Of a stretch of DNA of 64,000 nt, positions 44,509-56,964 are shown piece by piece. Numbering within the stretch: position 1 is the stretch's first letter; every line of letters begins with the position of its first letter. The translations under genes were made by a program, and so were the position numbers. The notes beneath the pieces were generated by a model. That model saw only the letters and a program-made list of their open reading frames with translations, ran no database searches and was not told the origin of the DNA. Source of the stretch: Brassica napus. Taxonomy: Eukaryota; Streptophyta; Magnoliopsida; Brassicales; Brassicaceae. Location: assembly GCF_020379485.1 (NCBI RefSeq), contig NC_063450.1, forward strand, positions 44,916,681 to 44,980,680, written 5' to 3'.

Positions 44509-47500
44509 CTAGAGAGGTTTAGATGCAGCATTGTCTATGTAAGCCTTAGCTTCTTCTTCAGATAATCTTCCTCCTTCAACAAGTCCCCTCACCATAGTGT
44601 TGACATATGCTTCTGAAGGAGGTCTTAAAGGGATCTCGCCGGATTTGAACTTCTCAACAGCAGATAGTGTGCAACTGCAAGTTGGAAGGGAGCATTAGAG
44701 CTTAGATGTTAACTATGTTTTGAGCAAAAACAAATGTATATACTTACGTCATTGTAAGTATAGGGATGTCGCATTCTTTCCCCAAGCAGACAATGTTTCC
44801 ATACCAACCACCCTGTAATCATTATCCATAGACGAATGTAAGTGTGATTAAATTACATATCAATCAAACATTTGTTGTCTGACTAACCGAAGCAAGTGGA
44901 ATGGATCCTTTCTTCTCTACTAACTGCAGAGTATCTAGACCAAAGAGCGGAGAATCAGAATCTACTTTCAATCCATTTTCCTGAAACAGAACATCGTTGA
45001 ACTGCTCAAGCCTGTTCTTCAAGTAAAAACGGTGTTAGCAGAAAAGACCACGAGAGATGGTCCTAAGTGAAGACAGAAACTTAGATAAGAAAGGGTACAC
45101 TTAACGTGATTCTGTACAAACACATGTGAGTTTGATCATTGAGATTAGTAAGTGGGTTGATGAAAGCAACTCCTCCTACACCCCAAGTAACTGATGATTC
45201 ACGTCCAAAGAACAGCCTGTGTGGAAATGATTCCCACATTATTTGCTTTGGTGGAGTTTTATCCATTGAACCAACGCAGACCTTTTTCATTCCCTCTACC
45301 TGAAAATAAAACATAGATAATGTCAATTTAAGACCGAAGGTCAGAGTAGACCCACACAAAACAACATATTACTTACTTGTCCCCCTAGAATATAGCAAAG
45401 GAACCTTGGTTTCCACATGTTGGATCCAAAAGAGGCATACCAGACATCAACTTTTGAGAGATCTCTTCTCCAAGATGTAGAAACTGTATCTACGTGGTGG
45501 TTTTCAATGTTGAGTCTCGACATTTGATCTAGGATATCATCAGCGTAGTCTTCAGTTTCAGAGTCGGAGCTTGAGAAAACGATGATCTAGAATGGAACAA
45601 ACAAAATCAATTGATAAGAGATTCGGAGACTGGCTAGAAGAAAAGAAGATCAAGTATAAGAAGTTAGCAAAGAAAGGTGCATAACTGGAGTGGAAGTTTT
45701 CTGGTCAATAAGGTTCGATGATAATACATCTGCAAGTGAAGGCCAATATGCAGACAGCTTCTTTCGTACCTAAACCCCACAAGAAACAGATGACCTTTGT
45801 CACCTAGGAACATAGGGGCACTATACAATACTTATGAGACACAGAGCCATACCGCTTGTATGACACGCCATGTAGACTCGAATGGGTAAGCTTCAGAAGA
45901 ACCTTGAATTGGTTTGTCTTCAAGCAAGACTTGGACACATGCAAGTGAAGACTTTGCAATTGAGTCAAGATTGTATCCTCCCTCTAACGCCAACACAATC
46001 TTTCCTTGTGCAAACTCCATCAGCTGCAAGCACATTGTTTAAACGTATGAAGATAAACAACCAACAAAACCAAACAGTGTTATGTTTAATACAAACGATA
46101 GGTCAAGTTCACATCAAGACCAACCTTCTTCAACATAACTGAATATCCATATGGTGTTACACGACAGCCCCCAAGTGGATCACCAATAGCTATTACAAAG
46201 AAATTGAGAAGGTTATACACTTCTTAACCTGACACATCCTTATAAAAATGCTTAAACCATATATACTATACCTGCATCAAATCCAGCTGATAACAAAATA
46301 ATATCAGGATTAAACTCCTTCGCCACAGGAATCAAGATATGGTCCCATGCGGCAAGATAATCTGCATCTCCACATCTTCCTTGTTCCCATGGAACGTTTA
46401 TGTTAAACCCTTCACCTGGACCTTCCCCAACCATGTTGTGGTCTCCATCATCACCCGCTGGATAGAAGCCTCCGTGTTCGTGCCTAGCCCACAAATGAAT
46501 TATCAGTAACTTCCCAAGTACTTTTGAAACAAGAGTAAGCATCACAAAAACATACCTGTGGACAGAGAAAAATAGTACTCGAGGATCTTTCCAGAACATC
46601 TTCTGCGTACCATTTCCATGATGGACATCCCAATCAACAATCAGAATCTTCTTGACACCTAGTTCAGGCTGCATTCAAGAAAAGCAAAAGAGCTTGGGAA
46701 CAAACACACCAACGAGAATAATAATAGCATTATCATAGTCAATACAAGTCCTTACTCTTTCATCAAGTAAATAGCTAGCAGCGACTGCTACGTTGTTGAA
46801 CAAACAGAAACCCATGGCTTCATCTGGCTCAGCATGGTGCCCTGGGGGCCTGACAATAGCATACCCACAATCCAACTCTCCTTCTGCAACTTTCTCCGCC
46901 AACTGTTAAGTTACACTATCATCATCAAATCCAATCATTCTAACAGTTTCTTCTCTAATGTGAATTATGCAAATAGCATTATTACCTCTACAACAGATCC
47001 AGCTGCAAGAAACGCGGCTTCAGATGAACTTCCATTCAGATATATTGAATTCCACTGCGAAGCAATCCTGTTTCTCCGGTAATCTTTCTTCTTTGTGCTT
47101 AAACTCTTAACTACACTAACATGGTCCTTTGTGTGAACCAATTGGAGATGCTTGTCTTCAGCTTTGCTACCACCAAAAACCACACATCTGCAAAAAGGTA
47201 GACACTTTACTAAGAGTTTCAAGTAAACGAACATTTACTTCATCAGCATACAAACAATTCGATTCTTAATGTCATACCAAACATGGAAACAGTTAAAAAG
47301 AATCAGAATTTGAGTAAAATTCTAGGGCTTTATCACCAAAACACACACAACAAACAAAAAGAGCGGAAAGTTTGAACCTTTGAGAGACTCCGGCGAGCTG
47401 GAGCTTCTCCCAGATAACTCTGATGCGATCAGGACACTCAGGGTGATCCTCTCCGTTAGGTGTGTCGTGTTTGCACATCGTCTCGTCATAGACAAGACCC

Positions 47501-47568
47501 ACCTTTCGATGACTCTTCCCGTCACAGTCTCCGTAGTTGTTATTAGAAGATTCACCGGCCATTGCCAT
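44509..47568 (-). CDS. HDA5: Class II histone deacetylase HDA5
   Basis: Thirteen exons read downward (47568-47378, 47187-46986, 46902-46756, 46668-46556, 46483-46272, 46189-46125, 46023-45853, 45769-45686, 45586-45377, 45299-45106, 45011-44888, 44812-44748, 44674-44509) join in frame to 647 residues. The deacetylase domain (about 20-380) keeps the active site: [16 protein letters not shown] (charge-relay His), [11 protein letters not shown] (zinc Asp/His), LSAGFDA (zinc Asp) and [10 protein letters not shown] (catalytic Tyr). After it comes a second domain (about 430-600) opening [17 protein letters not shown], the YxSxGSN motif of gamma-glutamyl-cyclotransferase-like folds, also present in Arabidopsis HDA5 and HDA18. 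HDA5 removes acetyl groups from histones and, with FVE, FLD and HDA6, represses FLC to promote flowering. The C terminus ([13 protein letters not shown]...PL) agrees with HDA5. HDA18, its tandem neighbour in Arabidopsis, is absent. Confidence 0.95.
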
Positions 47569-47964
47569 CTCCGGGAAGATGTGAAAGTCTCCGAAGGTGA
47601 AGGGTCAACGTGAACTCCCAAGTCTAAAACGGAGCTTCAAAGTACTTTACTTTTCAATTTTATTATTATTTTTTTTTTTCTTTTAACCCTACTTCTCACT
47701 TCACTTTTTTCTTACGACCATTTTGATTTTTGGAACTTCATTGGAGGGAAAAGTGAGAAACATTATTAGCTTATCAACCAACCAGAGACTGACATGTCAC
47801 ATCTTACAAGAACCAAGGAAGCTCTCTTGTTACTTTGACAAGTTAAACATCGTTTGGTTACACTTATTGCTTATGCGATGTCACATTAACACTCAAAAGA
47901 TCTTCTAATTACTCACAAGATATGTACCTACCTCTATCTAAAGCTGTGCTCATCACTGTGACTG
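47569..47964. other. HDA5 promoter and 3' region of the SPOC/RNase H-like gene
   Basis: A 396-bp spacer. It has a T-rich tract near 47660 and no gene. Confidence 0.5.
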
Positions 47965-50133
47965 TTACTTGACAGCTGCAAGACGGTCTTTCTCCAGAAG
48001 ATCCACAAGGCCTAGAGGAGGGTACTCGAAGAAAACCAATCCTTGAATCTGCTCTCCATCTAATCTGCTAGTTAGCCACTCCGCACACGAGTTCTCCTCT
48101 TTGTTGACATGGTAAACGTCACACTCCCAGCTCTTCAAGATCATGTCCTTGCACAGTCCCAGAATCGATTTTCTCTTGTAGAAGAGGTCTGGTTTTGTTG
48201 TCAGAGCACCGAGGACGTCAAGGCTCGTCGTCTCCAAGCGGATTCTTCGGCAGCCGCTGTCCCAGAGGAGTTTAAGACCATGGTAGATAGCCAAAAGCAC
48301 AGCCGCGGCTTCGGAGATGCTCTTGTGACACCTGCTGTAGCCGAACACCCACTTCCCTGACTCGTTGCGCACTAGTCCAGCGGATCCGGTTAGACCAGAG
48401 AGAGCGTTTGAAGTTCCGTGTATGTTGAGTGTCACCAAGGGTGGTGTCCATATCTTCTCGAAACCAGGAGGCACGCTAACTTGTTTGTTCGCCTTCTCGA
48501 AACCAGGAGGAGGCGCGTTGACTTCTCTGTGCAGTTTCGCTGGTGAGCTTGAGGGAATGGTCTGTGATTCTGCTATTAGCTTGAGAGCTAGATTCGGGGT
48601 TGGGTACTCAGTGTCTATGTCCATGTCAACAACATCTCTATCAGTTTGATAAGAAGTTCCTGGAACATGTGCTTGTGAGAGAAAGAAGCCCCAAAGATAG
48701 TTTTCTGTTTTGTACTGCTTCTTGAGGAAGACTGCAACACATATAAAAACAGATGTTATTCTTCGAGCCATTGAGATATTATGGACAGTGTGTATATATA
48801 TACAAGTACGCCTACACTGGGAAGTCTTGTCTAATAGTTTGGAGGAGAATATCAACAACAGCTCTGTGCCGTTTATATTAGCTTTGATCATGGCATTGCG
48901 AGTCGACATGGCCTCAAACAGATAAGCATGTTCCCTTTTAGACCTGAAACATAACCTGATTGGATAAGAATGAGAAGCTTTGTCTGTAGTAGAAAAGGGC
49001 TTTTGAGAGTACCTTTCTGTTTCCTTCTCATCCGAGAAGAGGAACAGTTCCACATCCGATAGCCTTGGGCTTCTGTGAAACACATCGTTCAGAATATGTC
49101 CTGTAGGAAGCAGTTCCACCTGGAGTAACGTAGGGATCGCTTTTGAAAGTCTCAGTGCCTTCCTGGTGATATTGGATGCCGGTTTAGCCCAAAACTCGCA
49201 GTCGAACTCAGGCAGTGAGGAAGAATCCACAATGCGTCCCCTGGTACCAGTGGTTGAAAGAGAAAAGCTCATCATATACACGCACAACGGAACTGCATAG
49301 CTAGCTAGTAACTTGTGTAGGTCAAAAGACAATTTGGAAGTGTTAGGTAACTCACTTCCAAGTAGGATGCAGAGCTGGTCGATGACGAAGTAACTCCGAG
49401 ATTCTTTCATTAGAGGCTGGTTGACATGTCTCCTTGGCATTATGATCTTTAGCTTTATCACCAACTTCCACAACTGTCCCTAGAGATATCAAACAAAACC
49501 GCAAGACATGTTTCTCAGTCATCTAGTGAAAACAAGTTTAGAATACTTGGCTCCTAGAAAGACATCACCTTCTACAGTATGTGTTGCATTAGTAGCAGCT
49601 TGTTGTTTAATTCTTGAACGAATCTGCAAAGCACGTGGACTAGGAGGAAGGCCATCCGTAGACTGATGGAAACTTCTTGGATTGGTTCTCCGTCTAACTG
49701 TTGCAGTACTCAAACTCGGAGCTCGAAGACCGCACACAATCTTTTTTTTAAAACCTGTTGCAAAATGAGCCGCTACAGATTTTGGTGGTTCAAAAGTGGG
49801 ACGAGCCAGGACAGGTCTTGGTGCTTCAGGAGTTCGAACAGCCGGGACAGGTCTTAGTGCTTCAGGAATTTGAACAGCCAGGGCGGGTCTTGGGGATTGA
49901 GAAGTTGCACGAGCAATCTTAGGTCTCGGTGACTCAGAAACTGGAGGAACAACCACTTGATTGAATCCGGAAGATAGTTTAACAGCTTCCTCTGGAGTGA
50001 TCAACATCACCTTTGAAGTTCTACGCATTGGGGTCCCTCTGGCGACTGGGTTTGAAGATTCAACCCGCAGTTTACTCCTACCAGGGACTACTTTTATCGA
50101 ATCTGAAGGCATTTTGCTGTGACCAGGACTCAT
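47965..50133 (-). CDS. Fusion of SPOC/AIPP2-like region with degenerate RNase H domain (AT5G61090-like)
   Basis: Five exons (50133-49569, 49479-49356, 49240-49013, 48943-48816, 48731-47965) give 603 residues in one frame. Residues about 60-130 are Pro-rich with six diverged units like APEAPRPVLA. Residues about 200-370 (HPTWKGRIVD, RKALRLSKAIPTLLQVELLP, DVELFLFSD, NINGTELLLIFSSKLLDK, KTENYLWGFFL) have the pattern of the SPOC-like domain of AIPP2-type PHD proteins. Two PPGFEK motifs follow. Residues about 448-580 resemble the plant RVT_3 RNase H fold (GSAGLVRNESGKWVFGYSR, SEAAAVLLAIYHGLKLLWDSG, VYHVNKEENSCAEWL). The expected acidic residues are mostly replaced: the DG of the first strand is HG, the DS after LE is TS, and the last D is E. 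Exon 4 has two possible donors; only the one after TCCCAGT keeps the frame. A 5' UTR intron is likely at 50152-50872. It is probably non-enzymatic, possibly chromatin related. Confidence 0.8.
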
Positions 50134-51438
50134 TACTTACAAATTGGCAACCTGCAACAACAAAATGGGAAGCGGAAAATTAATAAAACTCAAGAATCTA
50201 AGAAGAATCTTACTCAGAAAACTTCTACTAGCCAACACTATCTATGAACCCATGTCACAACTGAAAAAAGTGAAATAAAAATCTAATCTTTTGACATAAC
50301 CATTACAGAACTTATGCACCAATGTAACGGTGAATCAGATAATATAGCAAACTAAAGAGTATAAACTAACCAACCAGTAGGATCAAAACACCGAAGATAA
50401 AACCCTAGTTTTCAAAGGCTGTTCTTTGCTAATTTGGTTTTACGACAGAAAAAAAAAACAAGGCAATGTCATAAAAAAAAAAAAAAAAAAGGCAGAGAAA
50501 CAAAAAGAATCGCATAAAGTCGACACCTTTCGCCTTTATCTTTAGGGCTTAGTCTGATTGGGGACTTTTAAAACCCTAAGAAACAAAAAAAAAAAAAAAA
50601 CATTTTCAGTTTACTGATGACAACAAAAATGTAGATAAACCGGACGTCCGGAGCAGAGAATCAACCATTTTTACTTTGCTCGAGTTGAAAAAATAAGTAT
50701 TTTCGGACAATCGAAAACCATCTGTAACTTGTTTTTTGCTTGCGTTGTACGGAATAGGAAATTATCAAACAAGCATACAAAAAAAAAAAAATCCGAGGAA
50801 AACAGAGTTTAACGATGGCAAAGAAACAAAGAAAGATGGTGGTTTAGATAGCAAACGATTCAGCTTTCTTACCTTGAAACCACAAGCCAACGGAGGTTTT
50901 TTTTTTTAAATGTTGAGAAGTGAAGAAACAATGTAGAGAGAGAAAGAAAGTGGACCGATGTGGAAGGTAAATTCAGTGTGAGAGAGAAAGAGTGGGACAA
51001 AGAAGACAGACATTTGTTTAATGAAATATTGCAATATAAGGCCAAATCGTTTGCTTTAAGTAAACAAATACCCTTATATTGTATACAATTTTGAAAACAG
51101 CTTAATTTTCTTAAACTTTGCATGAAAGGCCCACCTGAACGAATTTCTTCTGGTTAGCTTATTCAACACATTTTTTTAACACTCTAAATCATCTTCCGGT
51201 TAATATTATAACGTCATATTAATAACAACTTCGTATTCAAATTAAGTTAAGTAAAAAAAATGACATAGTTTTCAGTGATTTTTCCCTTAACTATTTTTAA
51301 AAAAAATAGTAATACCAAATTAATAATATTAAAACAAATAAAATTACAAAACTTCAAATACAATACAATACTAACATTCAATAGCAAAACAAAATACACA
51401 ACTAATTAGAATAATATTTTATTAGTACAATAATGGAT
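50134..51438. other. Leader intron and promoter of the SPOC/RNase H-like gene
   Basis: A 5' UTR intron is predicted at 50152-50872 (minus-strand GTAAGAAAG...TTGTTGCAG), with poly-A runs near 50475 and 50590. Beyond 50950 the sequence is AT-rich with no gene. Confidence 0.45.
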
Positions 51439-51447
51439 TGTTTAAAT

Positions 51448-51960
51448 GGCAATTCTCAGACTATTTTCAAGTTTTGGTCACAAAAGTAGACCACAAGGAG
51501 GAAAGTGACCAAAATATTTCATTTAATAGGTAAAAAACTCATAATACCCTAGATATATAAAAAATAATAATAAAAAAAAATTTATATTTTTAGATTATAT
51601 GTTTTCAAATTCGAACTTTTTTATAAAAAAAAAAATTGAAAATTTTTTTTTTGAAATTTTTTTTAATTTTTTTTTTAATTTTTTTTTTCAAATTTTCTTT
51701 TTGTAATTCGAAAATAATTTTTGAAACTATTTTTAAAATTTTTATTTTCAATTTTTTAATATTTATTTTTTATTTTATAAAATTTTAAACCTTAATCCCA
51801 AATCTCCACCCATTAACTCTAAACCCTAAGATTTGGATTAGTTAACCCTAGGTGTATAAATGTATATTTACCTCTTTAATAAAACATTTTGATCATTTTG
51901 ATTTTTAGAGTTTATATTTGTGACCAAAACTTTTTTAGTGCTATTCTTGGGTATTTCTCC
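51448..51960. mobile_element. Mutator-like MITE, second family, near-perfect 9-bp target duplication
   Basis: A 513-bp element beginning GGCAATTCTCAGAC and ending GGGTATTTCTCC, with AGTTTTGGTCACAAA repeated in inverted orientation near both ends. Flanks TGTTTAAAT (51439-51447) and TGTTTAAAA (51961-51969) differ at one base of nine. The core contains AACTCTAAACCCTAAG...GTTAACCCTAGG, shared with the families at 7.8-8.9 and 20.1-20.7 kb. Confidence 0.8.
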
Positions 51961-52193
51961 TGTTTAAAAACTAATAATTTCTGGAATTTGGATGGTTAAA
52001 AGAAAATTTAGTAGATTTTTGAATCTTAGATTTATTATTGTGTATTAGTTGGAATTTAGATGGTTAAAAGAAAATTTAGTAGATTTTTGGATCATAGATT
52101 TATTATTGTGATATATTTAACCCGAAAGAAGTTTTAAGGCACAACAATTTGATTGAGACTAATATAAAGACTATAAAAAGTTGACGGACTTCA

Positions 52194-52531
52194 TGTTGTA
52201 ATTAGAGAATTTAGAGACTGAATATTTCTCTGTATTATTATTAATGATCTTCCTTTATATAAGGATTACAAGATGAAAATAAATGGAAAGTATCCAAAAC
52301 TTAAACTCACTAGGATTAGGAAAACTAGTAATACATAATAATGGAAAGATTACATCTACTAGGAAAATGAAAGTGTTTCCTTTTCTCCAAGCTTTGTGGC
52401 CGCCTCTCTCTCTCCTGAAGCCGGCTCTCTCTCTCTCCTCTCTGGGCTTCGACCATCTCTCCATCTTCTAGGTATTGGGCCGGTCTTGGATCGGGTCTGG
52501 TTAATGGCAATCCACTTCATGATTTATAACA
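52194..52531 (-). repeat. 3' LTR of the copia-type element
   Basis: Left-hand LTR, 338 bp. It includes CTTTATATAAGG and a CT-rich tract. Its pair is at 58222-58556. Confidence 0.88.
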
Positions 52532-53329
52532 CTCCCCCTTGGATGCCATAACCATACAGGATTTGTAGTACGCTTCATGTTGCCTCATTAAAACCTTATC
52601 AGGAAAACCCAGTGGGACAAAACCATGATGAAGGAAAAAAAGTACAACACGCACTACTCCCTCTGATGTGAACCTCAGTGTAGGTTTCTACATTCTACGC
52701 ATCTTGGTGAGTGATCTTTCCTGTATATGTAGGAAGGGAGTAATCGGCCAAGTTCATTACTAAGCCGTATCTAGACCACTTCGACCTCTTAGGTCGTTTC
52801 TCGTGTCTCTTGACATCGAGTGTCCCGGTAAAGCATGTGTGCTTAATAATGTGAATCACATTGTCCTCGGAGATCACTATTGGATCTTTGCAAATCGTGT
52901 TTGCATATGTCCATAGTCTAGACGTGATCGTCTACTCTTAACTCTTTACTATGGTCGGACAAACCAAGTACTCAAGGACAATGTACTAAGCATGGTTATC
53001 ATGAACCTATGTCTCGGTGTATCTTCTATACACAGATGTATATCAATGGCTTTATAATTTTACCATACTATGGCTTATTGGCCAGAACATATTCATGATC
53101 CATACATATGGTCATCGATCTTTCTTGCTTTAGGCAATACCATATGTATTTATCTCGGACATTGCAGTCCTTTATCTATCTCTTGATGGTGTCTCATAAC
53201 CTTTGTTGTTGTGGACTATATCACACACTGAAATATATATATTATTAGGTCATAGATCTCGGCTCTCACAAGCTTATGGACTACAATACATTTGTATCCG
53301 GTTGATCTTTTGTCTCTACTAGCCCGTGA

Positions 53330-55195
53330 TCAAGAAGAAGGGCCAGACACCTTTTAGTTTTAAAAGCCGGACGCGTCTAGTAGAAGAGCCAGACGTTCTT
53401 TGCTGTAGAGCCGGACGCCCTTAGACGGACAGAGTCGGACATCTTTAGTTTGAAGGGCCGGGGCCGGACGCTTTTGGTCGGACACCCACATAGATTTATT
53501 CTATGCCTACTAACCTCATTTAGGTTTAGTATAATCACAAGGAATTTCAAATATATGGACTGTATTGGATTGTCTTTTATACAACTCCAAGATCAATGAT
53601 CATGCGTGATCAATTTCTTTTACATACTATATGCAGTTGCTTTATGTTTCAGTCCATGAATAAGCTTAGGAACGAAGTTGTTCTTTCATCTTATCCAGTG
53701 ATCCATATGCTTCTTACTACATCATTTGTATCTAATTTCTTTCTTATGGCCAGACCATTGTCAATTTTGAAAATCTGTAGCAGCATCCACCACATAGGAG
53801 TTTATCTCTTTATAATGTATTCCTTTGATCTCTGTGAGTACCTTGTGTAACAAGCTATAATCTAATGCTGTTAAGTAGGAATACATGAACACTCTTAGAC
53901 CTCGTGATCATGTGCCTTCTCTCACGGTTTCTTTATCTCACAAGATCCATCTATTTCACTGGTTTATCAGATAGCGTTTCTGTATATGTATATGGCCAAT
54001 ACGCTCATCTCTCTTTTAGATACTTTGAATCTCCACGTTTATCTTTCAATCTAATCTTTATTCTTTATGATTGTATGAGTACTCTTTCGTGGATTCATGA
54101 TCCTCTCTTATCTCTTTATGTTCAAGTGCTATAACTTTATGTATCTTTATACAAATGTGTGTGTGTATCGACACTTTCATGTGGTTCCATTATGTTCCAG
54201 ACATGATCTGATCACTTTGAGATTTCATTATCCAGGACCTTTGTTACCTAGTAGCTTGGCGTCCCAAGACTACATGGTTTGGTACCTTAGATGTGTAGCT
54301 GCGCAGCCTTTTCTCAATGTCTGGTATGGTTTTTCTTATAATCTCGGATCTGTATTCTATGCACCATTTTTCTATCCGAGATTCCTTTATCTTATGGAAC
54401 ACTTGGTCTATCTTGTATAGACTCTATATCAACTTGATTATGTCTCTTCTAGGACATTCATTTGGTGCTAAGCTGGTTAGTCATTTCTCGGGTCAGTGTC
54501 TGGCATTTAGATTAGCTTCTCAATTAGCTAGCTTTATATAATCTTTCTTTGGACGTCTTAAATTATAATCTCTAGTCCGAGGATCTTTGCCAAGACAGTG
54601 CTGGTTAAAACCATTCATAATTTTAACATTCTTTATCCAGCTTATAATCTTTCTCCTTTAATATTCGGATTCATTTGTTTCATGCAATCCGTACCTGGCC
54701 ACTATTTTAATCACCCATGTTTTGGCTTACGGTCCTTTGAATTCATGGATAAGATCTTATTCTTATATATTCTCAATCCTCTTCTGAGGTTCCATCTTAG
54801 ACGACACATATATGTTTGTGGTGGTTTATTCAAAATCTCTTAAGATGGTGTATGTCTGGTTTTATGACCCGTATATAATCTGAGATGGGAATATCTATGC
54901 TCACTTATATGGCCTGATGCATATTATCATTCTATATATGTAAATTCATAATGTCCCCAAGCTTATAGACTTTAGAATCTTAGTCTTATAGATAATGGCT
55001 TACATGGTCGAGCCTTTTATAAGTAATGGATTGTGTGCGGCCAAGCCTGCACTATGCGGCCAAGTCACGGCCGAGCCGTTTATTCTCATGGTCTCTTCAG
55101 CCGGGTAATGGCCTCTTAGGTTTGGCCGTTTGTATCATGGCCTCTACGGCCAAGGAATGGTCCTTTATGGCCGAGTAATGACCGAGCCATATAAC
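53330..55195. other. Noncoding interior of the gag-only element with two GC-rich motif clusters
   Basis: Where pol would be expected, the sequence is AT-rich and noncoding. It has two clusters of short repeats: GCCGGACG-type at about 53335-53470 and GGCCAAG/GGCCGAG-type at about 55025-55195. Plus-strand frames of 60-107 residues here have no domain pattern. Confidence 0.55.
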
Positions 55196-55890
55196 ATGGT
55201 CTTAGACCATAGTGGTACACGAACTTGTAGCATTGATCATGGGTTTATCCTCTCTCCTCCTCATGACCATACTATAAGGTCGTGGTGCTTGGGACAATTA
55301 AGCCTAATGAGTTTTCCTTTGTGTACATGTTTCACAACGTGAGATCTTTTACGGGATAACTCTGTGCCTTTTCAATCTTTGCATCAAGTTTAGACTTTAT
55401 GATGGTTAATCCTATCATGCCATATAGTGTAAAATTTTGTGGGATATATCAGTATAGTCACCACTTCTCTTGTCTCTTATCATACTGATCTTATAGCATA
55501 GTTTTAAATCAGTAGAGATCATAGGTATAGTCTCGACCACTTATAAGGTCTTAGGCGTTTGTTTTTCTTTAAAACCGAAGGAACTTGTTTCCTTCTTGCC
55601 CATTGTTTCTATTTGGAAACCATTTATAATTCAATGGGTCACATATCATTGGGTGTGTATAACGCCCTTTAGGCAATGTCTTAGCCATAGTTTCTTTACT
55701 AAGCTTACTATACACATTCATGATTTCTTACTTGGTTTTATGCCATTTAGGCAACTCTTTAAAATCATTTATATGTTCAAGTAAGATCAGGCAAGATAAT
55801 GAATTCAAAATCAATTCTTATTATATATATATATAAAATCGTGAAACATAAAAGCAAAACATAAAGCAATAAGACAAGTCGTATCGAAAT

Positions 55891-56964
55891 TTAGTCCTTG
55901 AGACAATCAGAAGTCTCAAAGTCCATCTGGTCATCTTTAGCAATGTCGGAATCATTATCGGCCTCATATCCGGAATCGTGAACCATGTGAGCCTCCGGGT
56001 TCTTGTTTTTCAGACTTTCTTGGTAGAGCTCACATAAGTGCTTAGGGGTTCTACAGTTCTTGGCCCAATGGTTTCCCATTCCACATCTGTGACAAACGGA
56101 TTTGGTCGAGTAAGACGGTTTGGATATGCCGCCTCGACCACAGCCATAATTACCTCGGCCACGACCATAATTGGAACCACGACCACGGTTATTGTGGTTT
56201 CCTTTCCGGCCGGTCGAGTAGTTGTCTCGGCTGTTCGAGTAATTGTCACGGCCACGCCCCTTGTATCCACTTCGGCCTTTGCCGTGTGATCTTTTGTCAT
56301 TTTGGACATAATTGCACTCGTTGGGTTCTTTCCTTTCAACCTCATTAGCCTCCGGTAATGGTGCTCTTCCAACAGGTCTAGCTTCACTGTTCTTCATCAG
56401 GAGCTCATTGTTTGCCTCGGCCAGAAGCAGGCACGAGATCAGATCAGTATATGTGGCGAATCTTTTCATTATGTACTGCTGTTGCAGTATCACATTCGAT
56501 GAATGAAATGTAGAGTAAGTCTTCTCAAGTAACTCTTCTTCGGTTACTACTTCACCACAAAGTCTCAGCATCGAGACCGTCTTAAATAAGACTGAATTGT
56601 ACTCATCCACCGACTTATAATCCAAGAATCTGAGATTCTTCCAGTCGTTTCTAGCCTTTGGAAGTAACACCATTTTCTGGTGATCATATCTATGCTGTAA
56701 AGCATCCCAAAGTTCTAGTGGATTTTCCATTATGATGTACTGATCTTTTAGACCTTCAATGAGATGATGGCGTATAATACTTATAGCCGTGTACCGATTC
56801 TTATCGGTCTCATTGTTGCCCTTGATGATAGTATCACCAAGTCCCTTTGACCTTAGACTGATCTTTGTATCTAGCGCCCACTGCAAGTAGTTATCTCCGG
56901 AGAGATTAAGGGCTGCATAGTCTCTGTTTGAGATTTTCGACATCTGAATCACATCATCATTCAA
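55891..56964 (-). CDS. Copia-type Gag protein (UBN2) with CCHC zinc knuckle
   Basis: An uninterrupted 357-residue frame. Residues about 10-200 are a copia Gag (UBN2/DUF4219 type): ALNLSGDNYLQWALDTKI, then NPLELWDALQHRYDHQK, then EEELLEKTYSTFHSSNVILQ and ISCLLLAEANNELLMKN. An Arg/Gly/Asn-rich basic stretch (about 225-285) follows. A CCHC knuckle CHRCGMGNHWAKNC is at about residue 296. The tail is acidic (GYEADNDSDIAKDDQMDFE). In autonomous relatives Gag runs on into protease and pol; here it ends in a stop. Many plant genomes carry such Gag-only ORFs. It would form retroelement particles, so the element could move only with help. Confidence 0.85.
   Translation of the reverse strand: MNDDVIQMSKISNRDYAALNLSGDNYLQWALDTKISLRSKGLGDTIIKGNNETDKNRYTAISIIRHHLIEGLKDQYIIMENPLELWDALQHRYDHQKMVLLPKARNDWKNLRFLDYKSVDEYNSVLFKTVSMLRLCGEVVTEEELLEKTYSTFHSSNVILQQQYIMKRFATYTDLISCLLLAEANNELLMKNSEARPVGRAPLPEANEVERKEPNECNYVQNDKRSHGKGRSGYKGRGRDNYSNSRDNYSTGRKGNHNNRGRGSNYGRGRGNYGCGRGGISKPSYSTKSVCHRCGMGNHWAKNCRTPKHLCELYQESLKNKNPEAHMVHDSGYEADNDSDIAKDDQMDFETSDCLKD

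Noticed and set aside
53596..55784. Several 60-107 codon plus-strand frames in the interior of the copia-type element
   Set aside because: They are antisense to the element, low in complexity, have no domain pattern and overlap one another in different frames.
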